This document shows positions 8,472-17,553 of a DNA stretch of 33,215 nt, one piece after another; the first letter of the stretch is position 1, and every line of letters begins with the position of its first letter. The notes under the pieces were generated by a model. The model was given only the letters and a program-made list of their open reading frames with translations, made no database searches and was not told where the DNA came from. The translations under genes were made by a program, and so were the position numbers. Source of the stretch: Verrucomicrobiota bacterium (lineage in GTDB: Bacteria > Verrucomicrobiota > Verrucomicrobiia > Opitutales > UBA2995); contig JAQBYJ010000063.1 in assembly GCA_027622555.1 (NCBI GenBank), forward strand, positions 1 through 33,215. The letters are read 5' to 3'.

Positions 8472-8710
8472 GAGCCAGCTCCTCCATCACCAGGGTTTTC
8501 AGAATCGGGTTCACCATCCAGCCCTTCCGGCCAGGCAAACTTGATCACAAGTAGCCACCCAACAGCAGCTGCAATAACAAAGCCCATATGATAGGCCAAT
8601 GTTGCGGGCAAAACCCCGAACACCAACGTACCATCATTTTTTAGCCATGAGTCCTGATGCAAAAAGAAGAGCAGGACCAAATAGCCGAATACTAGCATTT
8701 TCTTGGACAT
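8468..8710 (-). CDS. DUF3311 small membrane protein, symporter partner
   Basis: The 80-residue protein has two transmembrane segments (about 5-17 and 38-62) and the LPATLAYHMGFVIAAAVGWLLV pattern seen in DUF3311 proteins. Such small proteins commonly precede SSS transporters and are assumed to be accessory subunits. The tail is acidic and glycine-rich (DSENPGDGGAGS). The stop codon overlaps the symporter start (ATGA), a strong sign of coupled translation. Confidence 0.75.
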   Translation of the reverse strand: MSKKMLVFGYLVLLFFLHQDSWLKNDGTLVFGVLPATLAYHMGFVIAAAVGWLLVIKFAWPEGLDGEPDSENPGDGGAGS

Positions 8711-8754
8711 AGAGTAATGGGGAGACGGTTAGAGAAGAAATGATGAGCCCTACT

Positions 8755-10284
8755 CTATTTGCCAATGGCATAGAGGTGCGTTTGCGTGGTCACGAACAAG
8801 GTATTGTTTGCAACAATCGGACTACAGTAAATAGGTGTATAAAAATCGACAACAGCGATCAGTTCTTTTTCGCGACCAGCTTTTAGAATAACCAACTCGC
8901 CATCTTCGTTGCCGATAAATAGCTTACCGTCAGCCACCATGGTGGAGGACCAGATTCTACTATTCGTTTCATGCACCCAAAGCTCTTCACCCGTGAGCGC
9001 GTCAAGGCAGTGAATATCGCCGTCGTATTCTGCTTGAAACAGCAATCCATCCACAATACTTGCTGTTGAGATGGAGCGCCCAATCGTAGTATTCGTCCAA
9101 ATCGCCTGACCGGAAATATCTCCGGTTTTAGATAAATCGATACAACTTACTCTACCAACACCATCGCCATGCTCAGGATCCTGTCCGGTTATCATGTAGG
9201 CTTTGTTGTCGTGGATGATGGTCGTGGCTATTATTTCACTGGCGCCATCATAGGTGGCATACTTAATCGGCTCGCCGTCCTTAAAACGGTATTCTGGCAA
9301 ATTGGCATCGTAGCGGAAAATCTCTTTCATCGCAGGGAAACCGTCTTCATGCATGACCGGCTCAACTTCAAATCCATAGCACCATCCGTCTCCCCCACCC
9401 CATACGACCATGGGCTTTCCATTTACGTCATCAATGGCGGGCGTACTCCAGCTTGCGTGCAACACTCTTTCCGATACGCCTGCGGTTTCCTCACCCAACA
9501 ACTCGCCGGTGTTTTTATCCATAACGATCAAGGCAGGTGCAAAAGGTGCAGGAATATTTTTGTGAGACCAGTCAACGCCATTTGAGGTGGCGGCAAATAT
9601 TTTATCTCCGTAAATAAGAGGAGAACAGCTGGAAACATTGTGAGGAAAAACTCCAAGCTGTTCGCGAGCATCCACTACCCAGAGGATATCCGCATCCTTG
9701 TCGTTCAATTTTACTGTGCCACCGGGCGTCTCTGAATAAAACTTCGCTTCATCCTGAAATTCTCCGTCGTTGCCGTTAGCCAGACCTTCGACATCGAAAC
9801 AAAGAACCTCGCCGCGGTTGGTAACAATCCATCCTCGCTCCCCTTCGATGGCGGGGGATGAACAAAGCCCAACGAACTCCCAGTCACTCACTTTACCTGC
9901 GCCCAATTTTGGGATCAGCAACTGCCAGAGGTATTCGCCTGTTTTCTCGTCGAAACACATCAAAACACCACGGTCACCCTTTTGTGATTCATTTCGTGGA
10001 GATTCATTATTCGTTCCAACGAAGATCTTTCCTCCAGAAACAACCGGAGTGCCATAGGTTTGTGAACCGAGCTTTGCTACCCACTTCACACCTTTGGTGG
10101 TTTCCATATTGATCTCCTCACTTTTGGGGATGTAATCGCCACTTTCTATCTCAGTTGGAATACCTGTTGCTTCCGTTACCATGTTACGATCAGAAGACCC
10201 GCCCCAGGTTGGCCAATCGGATGCGTGCGCGGAAACGGCTATTAATAAGGAGGAAAATGCTAAGTATGATTTTTTCAGGTTCAT
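8755..10284 (-). CDS. Exported PQQ-like beta-propeller protein (509 aa)
   Basis: A signal peptide ends near SAHA, and the mature protein begins SDWPTWGG, a start shared with the other propellers here (W-x-x-W-[RG]-G). Blade motifs include DEKTGEYLWQLL, DKNTGELLG and DALTGEELWVHE, so it is a periplasmic PQQ_2/BamB-like propeller. There is no CxxCH haem site. Some blades carry metal-like loops (WGGGDGWCYG), but I cannot identify a full PQQ-binding set. It begins 12 nt after the 754-aa propeller gene and probably acts with it, for example as a scaffold or quinoprotein-type oxidoreductase. The next gene, DUF3311, is 44 nt away. Confidence 0.85.
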   Translation of the reverse strand: MNLKKSYLAFSSLLIAVSAHASDWPTWGGSSDRNMVTEATGIPTEIESGDYIPKSEEINMETTKGVKWVAKLGSQTYGTPVVSGGKIFVGTNNESPRNESQKGDRGVLMCFDEKTGEYLWQLLIPKLGAGKVSDWEFVGLCSSPAIEGERGWIVTNRGEVLCFDVEGLANGNDGEFQDEAKFYSETPGGTVKLNDKDADILWVVDAREQLGVFPHNVSSCSPLIYGDKIFAATSNGVDWSHKNIPAPFAPALIVMDKNTGELLGEETAGVSERVLHASWSTPAIDDVNGKPMVVWGGGDGWCYGFEVEPVMHEDGFPAMKEIFRYDANLPEYRFKDGEPIKYATYDGASEIIATTIIHDNKAYMITGQDPEHGDGVGRVSCIDLSKTGDISGQAIWTNTTIGRSISTASIVDGLLFQAEYDGDIHCLDALTGEELWVHETNSRIWSSTMVADGKLFIGNEDGELVILKAGREKELIAVVDFYTPIYCSPIVANNTLFVTTQTHLYAIGK

Positions 10285-10296
10285 GGTTAGGGTCTC

Positions 10297-12561
10297 TTAG
10301 TTTTTGCTGGAAATTGAAATGTTATCGATGAAGACACGCTTTAAGCTCTGAGGTGCAAAAGCAAATACACCGGGTGCACCACGAAGGTGTACTTTCGGCT
10401 GCTTTGATTCTATAGTCCAGGAGTCCGGTTCTTGGGTTCCCTTCTCCCAGGCCTTCGCACGAACCACTCCGCTGCCATCGGCATTGGTATCGACACGCGT
10501 TTTCAAGTGATACCAGGTGCTTGCTTTAACAGAAAATGGAACCGAGTCTTTAACTCGTTCGTGATTACTGGAAACTTCCAACAGACGCTGGTTACCAGAA
10601 AGCGCGATTACATAACGTTGATTCACCAGGCCTACGGTCGACATCACACGTCGTGTGCCGTCAGTCATTACATCCGCCTCAAGGGTATAACTTTTCATAT
10701 CGGACTTACCGATGAAGTTCATACTTCTTTGCCAAAGCAAATTCTCCAAACGGAAAGCGACGACTTTATTTCCGTCTTGATCCATGACATGCCATTTCGG
10801 GCCCGCTCCCAGCCAGCTGCCCGGCGGAGGTGAAACGGCAACACCGTCTTTGTCCTTTAGAATGAGTTTGGTTTCTTCGAAATCTTCGGAGTACCCGTTC
10901 CCGGCAACCACACGACCACGACTGACACTGGTCATGCCATTCACAGTGGCTTGGATGCTTCCAGTGCTCAGCTTGCCTTGCCCATCTCGGGTCAACCGGT
11001 TACCTGAAAGTGTCGCATCTACTTCGGAGGGTCGAGGAGCGGTGGGAGGATTCCACATCGCAAAAGTTGCTTCGGAGGTAAGGTCTTTGACCCTGCGTCC
11101 ACTGGCGTCCAATCCATAGACGGTAAAGCTTTGCTCGTCATCAGAACCGAGTGCGAATTCGGAAGGAACCAACTGGATTTGGGTAATTTTCCCGGGCTTG
11201 ATTGTTTTGGCGGGACTCGGGTATTTTACTTTTTTCAGTGTTTTATCTCCAAAGCAATGCAGGCCTTCTTTGGAAAAAACATACACCCGATTGTTATAAA
11301 CCGCTGGGGCACCCAAGCAGTTGGAATCCATTTGGTTGGCACTGAGGATATTAGCAGAATCTCCGCCGTCCTTCAGGACGTAGGTCATTCCATCCATCAT
11401 GGGAACGTAGAGTTTTCCGTCGGCATAAGTAGGAGATGCGTGCAGTTGATCAGGAGCGAGCTTCTGGTTCCAAACCGTCTTTCCAGTCTCTATATCCACA
11501 GCAAGTAAACTTCCAGTCGCAATCGTGGTGTAGACACGGTCTCCAACCAAGGTCGGTGAACTGGTGAACGCCACGTGCTCATCGTTGCGCCACACTTCAG
11601 ACTCTGTGCCGAGGACCAACGGCAAATTGTCAGGATATTCTGAAGGAATTTTAAGACGAACCAGTCGGCCCTTCGCGGTGGTATCAACATTCTCCTTGCC
11701 ATGAACAGCAATCAAACCGTCTTTTCCAACCAAAACCACACTTGAATTGACACCGCCTATAGCTAATTGGAAACGCCAGACAGACTCACCGGTACGGGCA
11801 TTCACACAGACGATGTTTCCGCAACCCGTTCCAACATAAAACACACGTTGATTGCCGAGGTCGCCAAATACAGGGCTGGCAAAAGAACTATCGATAGGAC
11901 TCACTCCAGGAGTACTAGACCAAACCAGTTCGCCGGTGCGCTTATCGAAAGCGTAAAACCGGTTGCGGGCCGGGCCGTCGCCACCCCAGTTAGCCGTTAT
12001 ACCGCCGACAATGACAAGATTACGATCCAGAGCCGGCGAACCGGTTCTTCCATTGGGAAAGGTTAACATGCCAAATTCCTCCATCAAGGAATGCTCCCAG
12101 AGCAACTTGCCATCCTTGGTAAAACCCATGACCAAACCGTTGGTTGATTTCACATACACATTGCCGGTTTCCGCATCTATTGTCGGAGCGCCAATGGCAT
12201 AGCGGTTATACACGATGTCGCTGATGTAATCGGCGAATCGGTGTTCCCAGATTTTTTCTCCGGATTCTGCATCGAGACAGAGCAAGGTCTCTTCCACATC
12301 CTCAAACTCACCATAGAATCCAAACGCATAAATACGGCCATCCGCCGCTACGGGTGTTCCCGCACCACGAACCGGATAGGTCCAGCGATGTTCTTTTCCT
12401 TCCAAGTCGAGCGAATCCGGAAGTGAGACTTTAGACGGCGAATTTCCATTCTGATCAGGACCACGCCAATTAAGCCACCCATTGGCAGCAAAGCCCTGGG
12501 CAAAGGATAAAACCATTGCGAGGAAAACTAGAGGAAAGAGACAACGCATACGCATTTTCAT
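10297..12561 (-). CDS. Exported PQQ-like beta-propeller with Ig-like and concanavalin-like C-terminal domains (754 aa)
   Basis: A signal peptide (1-25, ...AQGFAA) is followed by NGWLNWRGPDQNGNS, the N-terminal signature of this PQQ-like family. The propeller spans about 27-445 with blades such as DAESGEKIWEHRF, DKRTGELVWSS, NARTGESVWRF and DIETGKTVWNQ. Residues about 455-555 (KPGKITQIQLVPSEF...) look like a bacterial Ig-like domain. Residues about 557-754 form a beta-rich module ending RVFIDNISISS, resembling LamG/DUF1080 concanavalin-like sugar-binding domains. It is exported and may bind a carbohydrate or cell-surface partner. The TonB receptor gene ends 65 nt upstream. Enzyme activity is not shown by the sequence. 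Confidence 0.85.
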   Translation of the reverse strand: MKMRMRCLFPLVFLAMVLSFAQGFAANGWLNWRGPDQNGNSPSKVSLPDSLDLEGKEHRWTYPVRGAGTPVAADGRIYAFGFYGEFEDVEETLLCLDAESGEKIWEHRFADYISDIVYNRYAIGAPTIDAETGNVYVKSTNGLVMGFTKDGKLLWEHSLMEEFGMLTFPNGRTGSPALDRNLVIVGGITANWGGDGPARNRFYAFDKRTGELVWSSTPGVSPIDSSFASPVFGDLGNQRVFYVGTGCGNIVCVNARTGESVWRFQLAIGGVNSSVVLVGKDGLIAVHGKENVDTTAKGRLVRLKIPSEYPDNLPLVLGTESEVWRNDEHVAFTSSPTLVGDRVYTTIATGSLLAVDIETGKTVWNQKLAPDQLHASPTYADGKLYVPMMDGMTYVLKDGGDSANILSANQMDSNCLGAPAVYNNRVYVFSKEGLHCFGDKTLKKVKYPSPAKTIKPGKITQIQLVPSEFALGSDDEQSFTVYGLDASGRRVKDLTSEATFAMWNPPTAPRPSEVDATLSGNRLTRDGQGKLSTGSIQATVNGMTSVSRGRVVAGNGYSEDFEETKLILKDKDGVAVSPPPGSWLGAGPKWHVMDQDGNKVVAFRLENLLWQRSMNFIGKSDMKSYTLEADVMTDGTRRVMSTVGLVNQRYVIALSGNQRLLEVSSNHERVKDSVPFSVKASTWYHLKTRVDTNADGSGVVRAKAWEKGTQEPDSWTIESKQPKVHLRGAPGVFAFAPQSLKRVFIDNISISSKN

Positions 12562-12626
12562 AACTTAGGGAGTTAATAAGGGTTACCGAATCTACTGTTA
12601 AAACACGGAAACTTCAATCAAAGGAA

Positions 12627-14723
12627 TTAAAATATGAGATCAAGGCGCAAGCCAAATCTCTGTGGAGCACCTGGACTTCCGGCTTGAATTTCGGGATTAA
12701 TGAACTGGAAATAGTGTTCTTCAGCCAAATTCCGGCCGTAAACAGCGATGGAAAAATTGTTATGACGATATCCGATTTGAGCATCCCAAATGCCAAAGGA
12801 AGACTGTGAAAATCTTTCCTGATTTAGTTCGTCGTAATAGGTATTACCATAAGCCGTATAGGAAGAACTTCCAAATAATCCGTTTTCCAATTCGAAACGC
12901 ACACCCGTGCGAACTGTGTATTCAGGGATAAAGGGCACGCTATTTCCAGAAACATCAACACCCATCGAATCAAGATGCTTTTCGAAATCCGCATTGGTAT
13001 AACCCGCTTGAAAATCGAAGAAGAGCCCTTGGCTTGGATTGAACACCAGTTTGCCTTCAATACCGTCGGAAGAAACTTTCTCCGCATTAATAACTACAAA
13101 GTCGGTTGAAAATGGAACCGTGCGCTCGTATTGGTAATCGTCGGTGTCGTTTCGAAATACCATGAGGGATCCGCTCACCCGATTTTCCTCAGAGGTGAAA
13201 TTGATCCCCAGCTCATTGGACCAAAGTTTTTCGGAGTTAAACCGTGTGAAAACGGGATTGGACGTAAAACCGCTGTAGCCTTCAGGTTTATGCGATATGG
13301 ATGAACGTACGATAAAATCTAAGGAATCGGTCGTTGTAATGGTTAGCCCGATTGTTCCAGCGGCTTTGGTTTCACTTTGTGAATCATTCACCCCTGGCTC
13401 AGGTGGACCTGGGAAATTGAAATTATTAGTAGAGACCTTGGTCCTCACAATCGAAGATTGGTTTTCTTCAAATCGGAGGCCGGTGTTGAGTACCACGTTG
13501 TCAGAAAGCGTCGTATCCGCATTGATATAAGCTGCTATATTTTGCCGTTCGATCTCAAAGATCGTTTGTTCAGTTAAAACAAATCCGGGTGGGATGAACC
13601 CTCCCGCCGGAACTGGAAACTGACGGGTCGCATCACCATTGGTTTCAGAATCCATGAAGAATAAGCCTGCGGTCCAGCGGATTGATGACAAATCAGAGTC
13701 CGAAATAAATCGAAATTCCTGGTTAAACAATTCTTCGTCCTGACTGACTTTTGAAAATCCAAAATCGAAGAAGCTCAAATCAAGATCTGTCAGGTTGGGA
13801 TCAAGATCCCAATCCTGGTAGGAAGTCGTTGCTGTAAGTTCTCCTTGATCGAACGCTTTTGTGAGCTGAAAGTTGAGCTGCATACGATCGAGCTCGGTGA
13901 TACCTTCCACATTCGAAGACACTTCATAGGGATCGGGACTAAACAACGAACTCAGACGAGTAGCGCCATCATTGATCGATTCCGCAAAGATGCCAAACCG
14001 CAGTTCCAGGTCGTCGGATGGATTCATGAAGAAGTTCAGACGGCCACTCAAAGATTCTCTGTCGTCCACGGTTTTGCCAGAAACCACATTGTCGATATAA
14101 CCATCGCGTGCGTTGTAACCGATCGAGGCGCTGTATGCCGCGGAATCACTGATAGGTCCGTCCGATAATCCTTTGATGATTATTGACTCGTAGGATCCGT
14201 ACTCAAGTTGAAGCGCCTGGCGAGATTCCGAACCCGGGCGGCGGGTTCTAATGTCGATCATCCCTGAGGAAGCGTTTCGCCCGAAACGTGTTGATTGCGG
14301 GCCGGATAGTATCGAAATGCTGGAAATATTAACCAACTCACCAGGATAAGTAGAAACAGATCCTCCCGGAACCCCATCTACGTACAACCCAACTGAAGGA
14401 GAGCCGAAAAAGATGGAATTGGCGCTTCCACGCATGGAGAGAATGTCACCAAATCCACGGGTATCACTGTTGATGGAAGCCAGATTGGGCGCCAAGCCGG
14501 AAAGATCCTGCAATTGGGTGGATCCATAGATATCGAGCACATTTTCATTTAAAACGGACCGGGACAGATCCACATTGAGGTCTTCAATTGAAAACTCCGA
14601 TCGGATCTCAAACTGATCCAATTCAACAGTATCCATCCCACCAGCAGATTCCTGGGAAAAAAGTCCGAAGGAACTCGCTGTTAATACTGACGAGATAGTT
14701 ATGGTTAGGCGTTTTAAGGACAT
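12627..14723 (-). CDS. TonB-dependent outer membrane receptor
   Basis: The 698-residue protein has an N-terminal export signal, a probable TonB box (DTVELDQFEI), a plug domain (about 50-160, with GLYVDGVPGG and GPQSTRFGRNASSGMIDIRTRRP) and a long 22-strand-type barrel ending in DLIF. The terminal phenylalanine is the usual barrel-assembly signal. It should import a scarce or bulky ligand across the outer membrane using TonB energy. It is the first gene of the minus-strand series and is followed by two exported propellers, a symporter and catabolic or reductive enzymes. It is therefore the likely entry gate for that system. The plug shows no Bacteroidetes SusC-type extension. Confidence 0.92.
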   Translation of the reverse strand: MSLKRLTITISSVLTASSFGLFSQESAGGMDTVELDQFEIRSEFSIEDLNVDLSRSVLNENVLDIYGSTQLQDLSGLAPNLASINSDTRGFGDILSMRGSANSIFFGSPSVGLYVDGVPGGSVSTYPGELVNISSISILSGPQSTRFGRNASSGMIDIRTRRPGSESRQALQLEYGSYESIIIKGLSDGPISDSAAYSASIGYNARDGYIDNVVSGKTVDDRESLSGRLNFFMNPSDDLELRFGIFAESINDGATRLSSLFSPDPYEVSSNVEGITELDRMQLNFQLTKAFDQGELTATTSYQDWDLDPNLTDLDLSFFDFGFSKVSQDEELFNQEFRFISDSDLSSIRWTAGLFFMDSETNGDATRQFPVPAGGFIPPGFVLTEQTIFEIERQNIAAYINADTTLSDNVVLNTGLRFEENQSSIVRTKVSTNNFNFPGPPEPGVNDSQSETKAAGTIGLTITTTDSLDFIVRSSISHKPEGYSGFTSNPVFTRFNSEKLWSNELGINFTSEENRVSGSLMVFRNDTDDYQYERTVPFSTDFVVINAEKVSSDGIEGKLVFNPSQGLFFDFQAGYTNADFEKHLDSMGVDVSGNSVPFIPEYTVRTGVRFELENGLFGSSSYTAYGNTYYDELNQERFSQSSFGIWDAQIGYRHNNFSIAVYGRNLAEEHYFQFINPEIQAGSPGAPQRFGLRLDLIF

Positions 14724-14916
14724 ATTACAAAAGAGTAATCTTGGGTAACGTAGGATTACTTAAAAAGGTAACGAGTTTGTTGTTTTGTTGTAGATTTCTT
14801 GGGCTTAACGAAATTAAAGGAAACACATAAAGTAGGATTTTGCCTGCACTCCAAGATTGAAATAACCTAAAATGCACAATACTTCCGTGAAGCTACAAAA
14901 TCACATAATCTAAATC
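14724..14916. promoter_or_regulatory. Divergent intergenic region
   Basis: This 193-nt AT-rich gap separates the start of the minus-strand TonB receptor operon from the plus-strand PQQ-like/DUF1080 pair. Both must be transcribed from here. No convincing -35/-10 pair, operator or ribosome-binding site stands out by eye. The location is the evidence. Confidence 0.45.
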
Positions 14917-16191
14917 ATGAGCATGAGACACACCCTAATCCTCCTTTGTTTCGCCTCAACTTCACTTTCTGCAGAGTGGACCAACTGGCGAGGGCCTAAC
15001 AACAATCTGTCAACAGATCACCAGGCTTTCCCAAACACGTTTTCCAATAACGAGAACGTAGTCTGGTCGATGGAGATCTCTGGAGAAGGCACTTCTACCC
15101 CGGCTATATGGAAGGACACACTCTATATTACCAGTATGAAGAATGGAATGGATACCCTGATTGCATTGAATCTGGACGGAATACAACAATGGGAGACCCA
15201 AATCGGAATTGGTGAGGAAGGAAGTCATAGGCAGGGAACAGGAGCAAACCCCAGTCCAGTTGTGGACGACAGTGGTATTTATGTTTATTTCAAATCTGCT
15301 TCTTTGGCTAAATTCAGCCATTCGGGGAAGGAGATCTGGAAGAAAAACCTCCAAAAAGAATACAGCATCACCAGCCAATGGTGGGATCTCGGAACGTCGC
15401 CGGTTCTCGAGGACGGAAAGATCTTTATCGCGGTTATGCAGCAGCTAGCGCGTCGGAGTGGTGAAAAAGCGGAAACCTATGTTGTGGCTCTGGACAAAGA
15501 TACCGGTAAAGAAATTTGGAAAGTAGACCGCGTTACTGGTGCCAACACGGAATCCAATGACGCCTACACAACTCCACTTATCGCTACAGTAGATGGTCAA
15601 AGACAACTTATTGTGTGGGGCGCCGACCAATTAAGTGGGCATTCCCTTAAAAACGGTGAAGCGATCTGGACCTGCGGTGACTTCAATCCGACTGACCACA
15701 AAAACTGGAGAACGATTGCCTCGCATACTATTGTGGGTGACATAGCAATCGTCCCTTACGGTAGAGGTTACGCTGTTGCCGCAATTAAGATGTCTGGGAA
15801 GGGAGATATCACCAGTAAATCAAGATTGTGGGAAATAGAAAAAATTGGACCTGATGTCCCCTCTCCAACCATTCACGGAGATTCGACCATTATTTTAAAC
15901 GACCGTGGCGTTCTCACAGCAATTGACATAGAATCGGGTGATATCCGCTGGACAAGCGAGCTACCCAGAACAGCAGCGAAGTACTTTGCATCCCCCATTA
16001 TTTCTGGAAACCGTCTGATTTGTAGTCGAGATGACGGCACAGTGTTTGTTTGTGAACTGAATAAGGATGGCGTTGAAGTTCTTTCAGAAAACAACATGGG
16101 GGAAGCCGTTATTGCGACTCCTGTTCCCTACGGAGACAAGCTATACGTCCGCACGGCAAGCACCCTTTACTGTATCGGCAAGTCCAGCTAG
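14917..16191 (+). CDS. Exported PQQ-like beta-propeller protein (424 aa)
   Basis: A short signal peptide (to about residue 19, LSA) precedes EWTNWRGPNNNLS, the same N-terminal signature as the 754-aa propeller on the other strand. Blade motifs include SHSGKEIWKKNL, DKDTGKEIWKVDR, SLKNGEAIWTCGD and DIESGDIRWTSEL. It is probably a single seven- or eight-bladed periplasmic PQQ_2-type propeller. Two ATG codons lie close together (14917 and 14923). It is divergent from the TonB receptor and is followed after 31 nt by a DUF1080 lipoprotein gene. The function is unknown. Homologues in PVC bacteria are usually annotated as outer membrane assembly-like or quinoprotein-like. Confidence 0.85.
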   Translation: MSMRHTLILLCFASTSLSAEWTNWRGPNNNLSTDHQAFPNTFSNNENVVWSMEISGEGTSTPAIWKDTLYITSMKNGMDTLIALNLDGIQQWETQIGIGEEGSHRQGTGANPSPVVDDSGIYVYFKSASLAKFSHSGKEIWKKNLQKEYSITSQWWDLGTSPVLEDGKIFIAVMQQLARRSGEKAETYVVALDKDTGKEIWKVDRVTGANTESNDAYTTPLIATVDGQRQLIVWGADQLSGHSLKNGEAIWTCGDFNPTDHKNWRTIASHTIVGDIAIVPYGRGYAVAAIKMSGKGDITSKSRLWEIEKIGPDVPSPTIHGDSTIILNDRGVLTAIDIESGDIRWTSELPRTAAKYFASPIISGNRLICSRDDGTVFVCELNKDGVEVLSENNMGEAVIATPVPYGDKLYVRTASTLYCIGKSS

Positions 16192-16222
16192 GATACTTTA
16201 TCAATCTTCTAATCACGCAATT

Positions 16223-17038
16223 ATGACAAATTACCTCCCTAAGCTTTCCATACTTTCCATTGTAGCTAGCATTGCCTTAATTGGATGCTCGGCACCCAAA
16301 GAAGGATCAGAAAACCACAATACTTCACCAGAGTCTTACATCGGCGTTGGAGCAGTTCCTCTTGTGGGCGCGGAGGTGCTTCTCGATGGAACACGCGAGT
16401 CACTCACTGCCAATTGGGAATACTGGGAAGGCCCTCGCTTTAATTCTGAAATGCCCATCAAGTGGCTGGACTCCGAAGATCCTGTTGATGGTGGTCCGGC
16501 AATTAGTGCCAAAGACCCGGCTGCTGCAGGAGGTAAGTATGGAAGCGCCGATATCGTTACCAAAAAAAAGTATGGAGACAAACGGGTACATGTTGAGTTT
16601 CTCATCACCGGCGAAGGAGGCAACAGCGGTGTGTACCTTCAAAACCGGTACGAGATTCAAGTCCTGGATGGTGACAAAACGAAACATGGCATGGGTGCTG
16701 TGATCAACGAAACGGAGTCGCCTTACCACGCTTATAACGGAATCGGCAAATGGAACGCCTATGACATCCAATTCCGTGCCGCCCGCTTCAAGGATGGTAA
16801 GCTAAGCGAGAAGCCAATTGTAAGTGTATATTTCAACGGACAAAAAGTGCACACGAATGTGACGATCAATAAAGTCTGGGGGGGTGCCAACTCCGGTCTT
16901 GATGGAGGTAACGACAATGGTTTCGGAATTACCGATCGACCTGGAGGACTTAAGCTACAAGCTGAAGGTTGGGATGTCCGTTACCGCAGCGTCTGGATCA
17001 AGGAAATGAATTTCGAGGAACCCGATACGGACTTTTAA
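16223..17038 (+). CDS. DUF1080 (3-keto-disaccharide hydrolase-like) lipoprotein
   Basis: Starting at the ATG at 16223 gives 271 residues with a signal segment and lipobox LIGC (C22). The frame is open further upstream into the previous gene, but that part lacks an export signal at its end. The body matches DUF1080: GGKYGSADIVTKKKYGDKRVHVEFLI, then EGGNSGVYLQNRYEIQVLD, NAYDIQFRAARF and a final RSVWIKEM strand. This is a concanavalin-like jelly roll. Members include 3-keto-disaccharide hydrolases, and others are thought to bind or cut sugars. It lies downstream of a PQQ-like propeller and is probably co-transcribed with it. The following gene is convergent, 20 nt away. Confidence 0.88.
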   Translation: MTNYLPKLSILSIVASIALIGCSAPKEGSENHNTSPESYIGVGAVPLVGAEVLLDGTRESLTANWEYWEGPRFNSEMPIKWLDSEDPVDGGPAISAKDPAAAGGKYGSADIVTKKKYGDKRVHVEFLITGEGGNSGVYLQNRYEIQVLDGDKTKHGMGAVINETESPYHAYNGIGKWNAYDIQFRAARFKDGKLSEKPIVSVYFNGQKVHTNVTINKVWGGANSGLDGGNDNGFGITDRPGGLKLQAEGWDVRYRSVWIKEMNFEEPDTDF

Positions 17039-17058
17039 AACCTTATCTAATTCAAGTA

Positions 17059-17553
17059 TTACCCAATCCGCTTGCCGTAATACACGTGGGCGCACTCCGT
17101 ACCGTCAAAATCCGCAACATTTGGCATATGCCCCCACTTTCCGAATCCGAGTTTTTCCAGCAGCCGAATACTGGCTTCATTCGTATCTAAAAGGATACCA
17201 AACAGGTTCTTGATTCCCAGTCGGCCACAATCTTCGATTGCGTGAAGCACGAGCCTGGTTGCGACGCCCTGTCTTTTGAAATCGTTGGACACGTAGTAGC
17301 TAATCTCAGCAGTAAATCGTAACGCACCTCGCCCCGCTCGATAGGGACTGATACTACACCAACCGGAAATGACTCCATCTACCTCCTCAACATAGATCGG
17401 ATACTTCTCGCGGGTGTGTTCATCGAACCATGCCGAACGCGACTCCACGCTGACTGGATTGGTGAGAGCTGTGGCGTTTGCAATTCCAATGGCCTCATTG
17501 AGAATCTCAACAACCCGTGACCTATCGCTCTCTTCTAAAAATCTGATCTTCAT
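17059..17553 (-). CDS. GNAT family N-acetyltransferase (phosphinothricin acetyltransferase-like)
   Basis: The 164-residue protein shows the GNAT fold. The N-terminal IRFLEESDRSRVVEILNEAI leads to the acetyl-CoA pyrophosphate loop in DFKRQGVATRLVLHAIE, followed by DTNEASIRLLEKLGFGKWGHMPNV. The order and the SRSAWFDEHT segment resemble the Bar/Pat subgroup, which acetylates phosphinothricin or methionine sulfoximine-like amines, so small-molecule amine acetylation is plausible. Its ATG follows directly on the TAA of the methyltransferase gene (TAA-ATG), indicating translational coupling. Confidence 0.88.
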   Translation of the reverse strand: MKIRFLEESDRSRVVEILNEAIGIANATALTNPVSVESRSAWFDEHTREKYPIYVEEVDGVISGWCSISPYRAGRGALRFTAEISYYVSNDFKRQGVATRLVLHAIEDCGRLGIKNLFGILLDTNEASIRLLEKLGFGKWGHMPNVADFDGTECAHVYYGKRIG

